DNA of 64,000 nt from Candidatus Alcium sp. F082 (GTDB lineage: Bacteria; Bacteroidota; Bacteroidia; Bacteroidales; F082): NCBI GenBank assembly GCA_001543395.1, contig LPNG01000004.1, positions 1-64,000 on the forward strand, written 5' to 3'. Each line of letters starts with the position of its first letter. Positions within the stretch are counted from its first letter, which is position 1. Shown here in pieces: positions 42,946 through 49,588 of the stretch. A model generated the notes under the pieces. That model searched no databases, was not told where the DNA came from, and was given only the letters and a program-made list of their open reading frames with translations. Position numbers and translations under genes: made by a program.

Positions 42946-43983
42946 ATGGCAAATGAAAATTTAAGGGCAGCTAATGTGGCTAAAAAGGACGAGTTCTATA
43001 CTCAACTTGTTGACATCGAGAACGAATTGAGGCATTACAAGGCACATTTTATGGGCAAAACGGTGCTGTGTAACTGTGATGACCCGCGTGTGAGCAACTT
43101 TTTCCACTATTTCAGCTACAACTTTGAGCAGTTAGGGCTTAAAAAACTCATCACCACTTGCTACAAAAACCAAAATCGCGACCTCTTCAGTCAAAACGAT
43201 GCCGAGCAAGCCATTTGGTTGGAATATTTCGGCGACCGCAACGGTAATCGTGTGCCCGACCCCGAAGAAATCGGTATCCACTATTTCAAAGGGGACGGCG
43301 ATTTCCGTTCCCAAGAGTGTATCGAGTTGCTGAAAGAAGCCGATATTGTGGTGACCAATCCGCCTTTCTCATTGTTTAGGGAATATGTAGCGCAATTGAT
43401 GAAGTATGAGAAGAAGTTTGTGATTGTTGGACATCAAAATGCTATTAGTTATAGAGAAATATTTCCTTTGATAAAAGATAATAGGATTTGGTTAGGTTAT
43501 GGTTTTAAGGGTGGGGCAGGACATTTTATCAGTAGGTATGAAGATAAGGCAACGGCCGGAGATCATCGAGAAGGTATGATTAGAGTTTCAGGTGTGAACT
43601 GGTTTACAAATTTGGAAATACAGAAGCGTCATGAAGATTTGATTATGTTCAAAAGATATAGTCCAGTTGAGTACCCGAAGTATGATAATGTTGATGCAAT
43701 TAATGTAGACAAAACTTCAGATATTCCGTTGGACTTTTTTGGAGTAATGGGAGTCCCAATAACCTTTTTGGACAAGTATAATCCTGATCAATTTGAAATC
43801 ATAGATGCAATAGGCAGGTATAGTATGATAGATGGTCCAACTCCTGAAACTCAAGGAAAATATCTTACTGATGTTAATGGACAACATAAATATGCCCGTA
43901 TCCTCATCCGTCGCAAGCAAAAGCCAATAAACTACGCTTCGATAGAACCGACGGTCTCGATGGCGGCGGAAGGAACTGAATAG
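42946..43983 (+). CDS. EcoRI-family adenine-specific DNA methyltransferase
   Basis: This 345-aa N6-adenine methyltransferase has the EcoRI-family start (MANENLRAANVAKKDEFYTQ), a cofactor-site-like segment VLCNCDDPRVSNF (40-52) and catalytic motif IV NPPF at 138-141. I start at ATG 42946 because homologues begin MANxNLxxA; an ATG at 42925 lies in a hairpin loop. From about codon 141 to 315 the codon use turns sharply A/T-rich, then returns to the local style, so the part likely to hold target recognition may have been exchanged. A DUF262-HNH nuclease gene follows 78 nt downstream, making a restriction-modification pair plausible. Confidence 0.88.
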   Translation: MANENLRAANVAKKDEFYTQLVDIENELRHYKAHFMGKTVLCNCDDPRVSNFFHYFSYNFEQLGLKKLITTCYKNQNRDLFSQNDAEQAIWLEYFGDRNGNRVPDPEEIGIHYFKGDGDFRSQECIELLKEADIVVTNPPFSLFREYVAQLMKYEKKFVIVGHQNAISYREIFPLIKDNRIWLGYGFKGGAGHFISRYEDKATAGDHREGMIRVSGVNWFTNLEIQKRHEDLIMFKRYSPVEYPKYDNVDAINVDKTSDIPLDFFGVMGVPITFLDKYNPDQFEIIDAIGRYSMIDGPTPETQGKYLTDVNGQHKYARILIRRKQKPINYASIEPTVSMAAEGTE

Positions 43984-43995
43984 AAGTAGTAGGCC

Positions 43996-44010
43996 CGTCC
44001 CGGAGGGACG
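43996..44010 (+). repeat. Short hairpin between methyltransferase and nuclease genes
   Basis: CGTCCC and GGGACG form a 6-bp stem around GGA in a GC-rich 75-nt gap. It resembles short dispersed palindromes of Bacteroidetes and could attenuate read-through. Confidence 0.5.
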
Positions 44011-44061
44011 ATACGCGACCTACGGCAGCACCCCGGCAGGATAACAAAACAACGATACAAT

Positions 44062-45153
44062 ATGAACATAGAACTACACAGAATCACCGTCCGCGAGCTG
44101 ACTAAAGGCTACGTGGACAACAACGAAAACGGCGTGCGCGCCTACGGTGGTCGCCTTGACGTGCGCCCGCCCTTCCAGCGCGAGTTCGTCTACAAGGAGA
44201 AACAGCGCGATGCCGTCATCGATACGCTCACCCAAGGCTTCCCGCTCAATGTGATGTATTGGGCTGTGCGCGACGACGACACCTTCGAGATCATCGACGG
44301 ACAGCAACGCACCATAAGCATCTGCCAATACGTCAACGGCGACTTCGCTTTCAACTTCCGCTATTTCCACAACCTCCAGCCCGACGAGCAAGAGCAAATC
44401 CTCAACTACGAGCTGCAAATCTACATCTGTAGCGGCACCGACAGCGAGAAGCTGAAGTGGTTTCGCACCATCAACATCGCGGGTGAGGCACTTACCGAGC
44501 AGGAGCTGCGCAACGCAGTGTATGCGGGCAGTTGGGTGAGCGACGCCAAACGCTATTTCAGCAAAAACGGTGCACCTGCCGCAAAAATCGGCTGTGACTA
44601 CCTCAACGGCTCTGCCATCCGTCAAGACTATCTTGAAACCGCCATCGACTGGATTTCGGATGGTAACATCGAGGTTTACATGTCAAACCACCAGCATGAT
44701 GCCAGTGCCGCACCGTTGTGGCAGTTTTTCCAGTCGGTCATCACTTGGATCGAGACCTCGTTCCGCCCAACCAAGGAACGCAAGAAAATCATGAAAGGCG
44801 TGGAGTGGGGGATGCTTTACAAGCAATACAAGGACCAGGTGTTTGACTGCAAAGCCATCGACGAAGAAGTGAAACGCCTCATCCTCGACGACGATGTAAC
44901 CAAAAAGACGGGCATCTATCCTTATATCCTCACACGCAAAGAGAAATACTTGTCGATTCGAGCCTTCACCGATGCGCAAAAACTGTCGGCCTACGAAAGG
45001 CAGATGGGCTTCTGCGCTGATTGCGGTCAACACTTCGAACTGTCACAAATGGAAGCCGACCACATCACACCGTGGTGCGATGGCGGCCGTACCATTGCCG
45101 ACAACTGTCAGATGCTCTGCAAGGAATGTAATAGACGGAAGAGTGGGAAATAA
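44062..45153 (+). CDS. DUF262-HNH protein, probable restriction nuclease
   Basis: This 363-aa protein has an N-terminal DUF262 (ParB/Srx-like NTPase) domain with PPFQR (36-40) and the diagnostic DGQQRT (79-84). A C-terminal HNH nuclease has CADC (318-321), DH at 333-334, N348 and CKEC (353-356), i.e. a zinc-stabilised beta-beta-alpha metal finger. DUF262 with a nuclease occurs in GmrSD and SspE, where DNA modification controls cutting. Next to an adenine methyltransferase, this is a natural cognate nuclease or a modification-gated one. The direction of control (cut modified or unmodified DNA) cannot be read from sequence. Confidence 0.85.
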   Translation: MNIELHRITVRELTKGYVDNNENGVRAYGGRLDVRPPFQREFVYKEKQRDAVIDTLTQGFPLNVMYWAVRDDDTFEIIDGQQRTISICQYVNGDFAFNFRYFHNLQPDEQEQILNYELQIYICSGTDSEKLKWFRTINIAGEALTEQELRNAVYAGSWVSDAKRYFSKNGAPAAKIGCDYLNGSAIRQDYLETAIDWISDGNIEVYMSNHQHDASAAPLWQFFQSVITWIETSFRPTKERKKIMKGVEWGMLYKQYKDQVFDCKAIDEEVKRLILDDDVTKKTGIYPYILTRKEKYLSIRAFTDAQKLSAYERQMGFCADCGQHFELSQMEADHITPWCDGGRTIADNCQMLCKECNRRKSGK

Positions 45154-45169
45154 ACTGCCAAAAGTCGGT

Positions 45170-45208
45170 TTACCACCCAAAATAGTGGTAAGCTTACCAC
45201 CTTTTTTA
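45170..45208 (+). terminator. GTGGTAAG-CTTACCAC palindrome, terminator after the nuclease gene
   Basis: A perfect 16-bp palindrome (45185-45200) is followed by C and six T residues, as in an intrinsic terminator. An extra TTACCACC at 45170-45177 can pair with the first arm as an alternative stem. The sequence is the same motif that recurs around fic. Confidence 0.7.
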
Positions 45209-45250
45209 GAAAAATAATGCGCTAATCCCATGCAATTCAGCAAAAATTTG

Positions 45251-45258
45251 TATTTTTG
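45251..45258 (+). promoter_or_regulatory. -7 box for fic
   Basis: TATTTTTG, 60 nt upstream of the fic ATG, with the GGTGGTAA palindrome starting 11 nt downstream. Confidence 0.65.
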
Positions 45259-45268
45259 TCGCCAAAAT

Positions 45269-45300
45269 GGTGGTAATGTTACCACCAAATTTGGTGGTAA
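45269..45300 (+). promoter_or_regulatory. Predicted operator of fic (GGTGGTAA boxes)
   Basis: GGTGGTAATGTTACCACC (45269-45286) is an inverted repeat of the 8-mer, and a third GGTGGTAA lies at 45293-45300. It sits about where transcription would start, which is a repressor position. The Fic protein itself has a C-terminal winged helix that could bind it. Confidence 0.6.
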
Positions 45301-45318
45301 ATGTAAATCTTTGTACTG

Positions 45319-46389
45319 ATGGAAGCAAAAAAACTGCAAGCAGCATTGGAGAAATGGAACGCCATTCAACCCTTGTCGGAGAAAGACCGAGAAAGGTTGA
45401 GTCGGAAGTTTTCCGTTGATTTCAACTATAACAGCAATCATATTGAAGGCAATACTCTGACATACGGTCAAACCGAATTGCTTTTGCTGTTCGGGAAGGT
45501 CATCGGTGAGGCTGATTTTCGGGAATATGAGGAGATGAAAGCGAGCAATGTGGGACTGAAAATGATGACCGTTGAGGCTGTCGACCAAGACAAGCCACTC
45601 ACTCAAAACTTTATTCGGACTCTGCATCGTACGTTGCTACGTGAGGATTACACTGTATATAGAACGCTCCCTGGGGGCGTGCAGACCAGTTATGTCATTC
45701 ATGCGGGGCAGTACAAAACCCGTCCTAACAGTGTAATTACTCGCTATGGTGACCGTTTCGACTATGCTTCTCCTGAGGAGACACCCGCTTTGATGACTGA
45801 CTTGGTTGATTGGTATAATCAAACGGAACAAAGCGGTACTTTGTCGCCTGCCGATTTGGCCATTTTATTTCACTATCGCTACATACGTATTCACCCGTTT
45901 GAGGATGGCAACGGACGCATAGCCCGACTTCTGATGAATTTCATCCTTTCAAGGCATGGTTATCCGATGGTTGTGGTGCGAAGTCGACAAAAGCAGCAAT
46001 ATCTTGAAGCCTTGCATCGCTCTGATTTGAAGGTGGGAAGTGAGCCGACGGTGGGTGCCAAAGCCACTATTAAGCAAATCAAGCCTTTCCAAAAGCACAT
46101 GACAGACCTCATGGCGCATGAGATAGAGATGGATACGCTTTTCGTGACGGAGAAATCGGAGGATTTGTGGTGGTATGACGGACAAAGAATCATGTTCCGC
46201 ACGCCTACCTACGGAAAAATCCTAAACGAATTGCTAACTGATAGTCATCCTACATACGCAACTTTGCAGGAAGCGACTGGGGTCAACCGCTCGGCTCTTC
46301 AGAAAATGATTCAAACCATGATTGAAAAGGGATATATCGAACGTGATGATGAGGGAGGCTGGCGCGTGTTTATCACTTCGTCAATGTAA
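45319..46389 (+). CDS. Fic family protein with C-terminal winged helix
   Basis: This 356-aa protein has the Fic core motif HPFEDGNGRIAR (192-203), so it should transfer AMP to protein hydroxyl groups. The inhibitory (S/T)xxxE(G/N) motif is present as SNHIEG (39-44), placing it with self-inhibited class II Fic proteins that carry the inhibitory helix N-terminally. Residues from about 285 form a winged helix (ATLQEATGVNRSALQKMIQ). The architecture resembles SoFic. No separate antitoxin gene is present, consistent with built-in inhibition. Palindromes on both sides suggest a self-contained, self-regulated unit. Confidence 0.92.
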   Translation: MEAKKLQAALEKWNAIQPLSEKDRERLSRKFSVDFNYNSNHIEGNTLTYGQTELLLLFGKVIGEADFREYEEMKASNVGLKMMTVEAVDQDKPLTQNFIRTLHRTLLREDYTVYRTLPGGVQTSYVIHAGQYKTRPNSVITRYGDRFDYASPEETPALMTDLVDWYNQTEQSGTLSPADLAILFHYRYIRIHPFEDGNGRIARLLMNFILSRHGYPMVVVRSRQKQQYLEALHRSDLKVGSEPTVGAKATIKQIKPFQKHMTDLMAHEIEMDTLFVTEKSEDLWWYDGQRIMFRTPTYGKILNELLTDSHPTYATLQEATGVNRSALQKMIQTMIEKGYIERDDEGGWRVFITSSM

Positions 46390-46390
46390 A

Positions 46391-46434
46391 AATGTTGAAA
46401 AAAGGTGGTAAACTTACCACCTTTTTTCAACATT
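46391..46434 (+). repeat. 44-nt near-perfect palindrome after fic
   Basis: Arms of 21 nt (46391-46411 and 46414-46434) are exact inverted copies separated by two bases (AC). The centre is the GGTGGTAA/TTACCACC motif and the flanks are AATGTTGAAAAAA and TTTTTTCAACATT. It starts one base after the fic stop. T- and A-tracts inside the arms make it a likely bidirectional terminator. The shared core suggests that it is also a protein site. Confidence 0.85.
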
Positions 46435-46507
46435 ATTTCTGGATTGCTTCGTTCCTCTCAATGACGCAAAGCGACGACAAGTCCCGTGTCCCGAAGTTCC
46501 ACATCCA

Positions 46508-47659
46508 CTAAACCATAAACTCTTCCAACGAGGAGAACAGAATCTCTTTCAGTTCCTCTTTGTGCTCGGGCGTGGTCTGCGTGAACAGGAATCCCCAGAT
46601 GCTCATGGCGGGGTTCATGATGTCGCGGGTCTCCAACACGCCATGGAAATGCCGCTTGATGCGCTCGAAGTCCAAGGCGCGGTTGGTGTCGTAGGGCTTG
46701 TCCAAGACGATGAAACTGAACACGTCGTTCTCGATGCCGTCCCACATGGTGGCATAGTCGGGGCGAATGCCTTCGAAATAGCACTGCACGGGCAACAGAT
46801 GGCAGGTGTGACGCGTCAGGTCGTTGAGGCACATGCCGGCGAAACGCAGCGGGTTGACTTCGATCGGGATGGCACGACCTGTGTTTTTGTCGACGCGGAA
46901 CTCCACGTGCATGGGGAAGTTCTTCAGTCCGAGCACGCCGTTCAGGTCGATGCAGAACTGGTTGAAGGCGGGATAGTTGGTCTCGAAGATCTGCTTGCTC
47001 ATGCAGTAGAGGCGGTCGCTCACATCGGTCTCGTTCTTGAAGATGTGGTGGAAGATGTTGATGATGTTGGGCTTGCCCTCGGCGTCATAATAGGCGTCCA
47101 CGGCATATTCCTCGCCTTCGATGAACTGTTCCAGCACGAACTTCTCGCTGCGCACCACGGTCTCAGGAAACACGGCGCATTGCTTGGCGAAGTTGTGGTC
47201 GATGTCGTCCAATGCGGCTTGCCATTCAGCCTTGTTGCGGACGATATACACGCCCACGCTGAGAAAACCGACTGCTGGTTTCAGCACCAATGGCAACGGC
47301 AACTCGTCAGGGTTGAGACTGCGCAAGGCCTTCATCTCCACCTCTTTGTAGTAGAAGTCGGGATAGATCTGCTGGCAGATGCGACGGAAAGCGGCCTTGT
47401 CCTTCAGGATCTTGACTTTTTTGACCAGCTCCGACTCGGGCAGCTGGGCATAGAGCCACACCAAGGCATTCTCAGAGACAGCATAGAGTTGGTTGGTTTG
47501 GTTGTATCTCTCAACGAACTGTTTGTCATCCAAAAGGTTGAGCTTGTGGCCTTGCTGCTTCAGCACCTCGGCCATGTCGTTATGCAAAACGGGGATTTGT
47601 TTCTCTTCCAGATAGGCCACCAACGGGGCGGAAACGTATGGTTTTTCTAAAATGATCAT
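46508..47659 (-). CDS. ATP-grasp domain protein
   Basis: This 383-aa ATP-grasp ligase has a nucleotide-binding region LVLKPAVGFLSVGVYIV and KFVLEQFIEGEEYAVDAYYD, and a metal site IPIEVNPLRFAG. The N-terminal preATP-grasp domain starts MIILEKPYVSAPLVAYLEEK. Family members join a carboxylate to an amine, thiol or similar group. The substrate is not predictable, and no biosynthetic partner genes are adjacent. It lies between the fic palindrome and the repeat at 47681-47710, then purA, all on the minus strand. Confidence 0.85.
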   Translation of the reverse strand: MIILEKPYVSAPLVAYLEEKQIPVLHNDMAEVLKQQGHKLNLLDDKQFVERYNQTNQLYAVSENALVWLYAQLPESELVKKVKILKDKAAFRRICQQIYPDFYYKEVEMKALRSLNPDELPLPLVLKPAVGFLSVGVYIVRNKAEWQAALDDIDHNFAKQCAVFPETVVRSEKFVLEQFIEGEEYAVDAYYDAEGKPNIINIFHHIFKNETDVSDRLYCMSKQIFETNYPAFNQFCIDLNGVLGLKNFPMHVEFRVDKNTGRAIPIEVNPLRFAGMCLNDLTRHTCHLLPVQCYFEGIRPDYATMWDGIENDVFSFIVLDKPYDTNRALDFERIKRHFHGVLETRDIMNPAMSIWGFLFTQTTPEHKEELKEILFSSLEEFMV

Positions 47660-47680
47660 GGTTTGTGTTTTGCGTTGTGT

Positions 47681-47710
47681 TGTAAAGACGTTGCGCGCAA
47701 CGTCTCTACA
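47681..47710 (+). repeat. Palindromic repeat between ATP-grasp gene and purA
   Basis: TGTAAAGACGTTGCG and CGCAACGTCTCTACA pair at 14 of 15 positions with no loop. It is a self-complementary 30-mer of the GTAGAGACGTTGC type that I recall from other bacterial genomes. Confidence 0.8.
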
Positions 47711-47718
47711 GGGTCGGT

Positions 47719-48996
47719 TTATCTAATAATATTCTGTGTTCTGTCCGGTCCGTACGAAACGAATTTGATCGGCACGCCGACGTAATTCTCAATGAATTTG
47801 ATGTAATCTTCTAATTTCTGTGGAATCTTGCCTTCTATCTTCTGTTGCCATCCAGGGATTTCGGTATAGACGGGCTCCATGGTCTCGGTGCAGGCAGCGA
47901 AAGGCAGGTGTTTGGTCTCTTGTCCGTTGTAGCGGTAGGCCGTGGCGACTTTCAGGGTGGCGAAGTCATCCATGACATCAGATTTCATCATCATCAGGTC
48001 GGTGACACCGCTGAGCATGACGGCATATTTCAATGCGGGCAGGTCAAGCCAGCCGCAACGGCGCGGACGACCCGTGGTGGCACCAAACTCATGCCCGTTC
48101 TGGCGAAGCATCTCGCCCGTCTCGTCAAACAACTCGGTGGGGAAGGGGCCAGTACCCACGCGCGTGCAGTAAGCCTTGAAGATGCCATACACCTTGCCCA
48201 CACGGCTCGGGGCAACGCCTAAGCCGGAGCAAACACCAGCAGCGATGACATTGGATGAGGTCACGAAAGGATAGCTGCCGAAATCCACATCGAGCATGGA
48301 GCCTTGGGCACCTTCGGCCAGCACTTTTTTGCCGTTGTCAAGGGCGTCGTTGATGAAATACTCGCCCTCGACGAACTGGTATTGCTTCAGGTATTCGATG
48401 CCCTCGAACCACAACTTCTCGTACTCGGCGAAGTCGAGGCCGTCGAGTTGGAAGCCTTGCATCTCAAAGCCGAGGCCGGCGATTTGCTGCAGGTGGGCCT
48501 TCTTCAGGTTCTCGTATTTCTCGCGGAAGTCGGCAGCATTGATGTCGCCGATGCGGAGGCCTCTACGGGCGGTCTTGTCGGTATAGGTCGGGCCGATGCC
48601 TTTCAGCGTGGTGCCGACTTTCATCTTGCCCAAAGCCTTCTCGTTGGCGGCATCCATGGCGCGGTGGGAGGGCAGGATGAGATGGGCGCGGTTGGCGATC
48701 ATCAAGGTTTTACGTAAGTCGAAGCCAGCCTCGCGCAGGCCTTCGATCTCACCTTTTAATATATGCGGCTCGATGATGACGCCGTTGCCGATGAGGTTGA
48801 TGCAACCCGGGGTGAGCACGCCCGATGGGATGTTGTGCAACACGAATTTCTTGCCTTCAAACTCAATGGTATGACCAGCGTTGGGACCGCCTTGGAAGCG
48901 GCAAACGATGTCATAATTCGGGGTGAGGGCGTCGACCACCTTGCCTTTGCCTTCATCGCCCCATTGTAAACCTAAAAGAATGTCTATTTTATTCAT
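47719..48996 (-). CDS. purA: Adenylosuccinate synthetase
   Basis: This 425-aa enzyme makes adenylosuccinate from IMP, aspartate and GTP. Motifs are GLQWGDEGKGKVVD at the N terminus (P-loop and catalytic Asp), GPNAGHTIEFEGKKFVLHNI, GIGPTYTDKTARRGLRIGD and TRVGTGPFPTE. The length is normal. It lies downstream of fur, with a heptamer repeat filling the gap. Confidence 0.97.
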   Translation of the reverse strand: MNKIDILLGLQWGDEGKGKVVDALTPNYDIVCRFQGGPNAGHTIEFEGKKFVLHNIPSGVLTPGCINLIGNGVIIEPHILKGEIEGLREAGFDLRKTLMIANRAHLILPSHRAMDAANEKALGKMKVGTTLKGIGPTYTDKTARRGLRIGDINAADFREKYENLKKAHLQQIAGLGFEMQGFQLDGLDFAEYEKLWFEGIEYLKQYQFVEGEYFINDALDNGKKVLAEGAQGSMLDVDFGSYPFVTSSNVIAAGVCSGLGVAPSRVGKVYGIFKAYCTRVGTGPFPTELFDETGEMLRQNGHEFGATTGRPRRCGWLDLPALKYAVMLSGVTDLMMMKSDVMDDFATLKVATAYRYNGQETKHLPFAACTETMEPVYTEIPGWQQKIEGKIPQKLEDYIKFIENYVGVPIKFVSYGPDRTQNIIR

Positions 48997-49018
48997 TATA
49001 AATATTTTATCTATTATT

Positions 49019-49077
49019 CTCTAAACTCTGAACTCTAAACTAACCACTGACTCTAAACTCTAAACTCTAAACTCTCA
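49019..49077 (+). repeat. CTCTAAA heptamer array between purA and fur
   Basis: There are seven heptamer units (five exact CTCTAAA, plus CTCTGAA and CTCTCAA), interrupted once by CTAACCACTGA. The array runs up to and into the fur stop codon. The same heptamer is at 53666-53707. Confidence 0.9.
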
Positions 49078-49518
49078 ACTTTTCTTATGTCCGTAAAAAA
49101 TCAACGAATGATGCGTAATCTCAACACCCAACTGTTCCTCAATAGATCTTTGGATCTCAAGCAAACGCGGGTCGCAAAACTCCATGACTTGTTCCGTATC
49201 CATGTCTATGAAATGGTCGTGCTGGCGGAACTTGTATGAGCGTTCGTATTGTGCGCAGTTGTGCCCAAACTGGTGTTTGATGACAAGCCCACAGTCTAGG
49301 AGGAGGTCGATGGTGTTGTATAGTGTAGCCCTACTGACGCGGTACTTGTTGTCTTTCATCTGGTTATACAGCGAGTCGATGTCGAAGTGCCCGTTAGTCG
49401 AGTAAATCTCCTTCAGGATGGCAAAGCGCTCGGGGGTCTTGCGCAACTTCCTCCGCTGTAGGTAATCGATGAATAACTTCTTGACAGCCAGATAGGTATT
49501 GTCAAATGAGTCTTTCAT
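49075..49518 (-). CDS. fur: Fur-family transcriptional regulator
   Basis: This 147-aa metal-dependent repressor has a winged helix (KTPERFAILKEIYSTNGHFD; RVSRATLYNTIDLLLDCGLV) and a dimerisation domain with QHDHFIDMD. The C-terminal paired CxxC zinc site of many Fur/PerR proteins is missing, and only isolated cysteines (NCAQYE, FCDPRL) remain. Iron, zinc or peroxide sensing cannot be told apart. It has its own -7 box at 49541-49548. Confidence 0.92.
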   Translation of the reverse strand: MKDSFDNTYLAVKKLFIDYLQRRKLRKTPERFAILKEIYSTNGHFDIDSLYNQMKDNKYRVSRATLYNTIDLLLDCGLVIKHQFGHNCAQYERSYKFRQHDHFIDMDTEQVMEFCDPRLLEIQRSIEEQLGVEITHHSLIFYGHKKS

Positions 49519-49540
49519 TTTTCTAGTCGTGATGTTGGCG

Positions 49541-49548
49541 CAAAGATA
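49541..49548 (-). promoter_or_regulatory. -7 box for fur
   Basis: TATCTTTG on the minus strand, 22 nt upstream of the ATG. Confidence 0.6.
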
Positions 49549-49588
49549 AGTATTTTTTCAGAACAATTCTAAATAATACGCATTATTT

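Noticed and set aside
49019-49077. Repeat arrays considered as CRISPR
   Set aside because: The units are 7-9 nt, contiguous, and without spacers. No cas genes are present.
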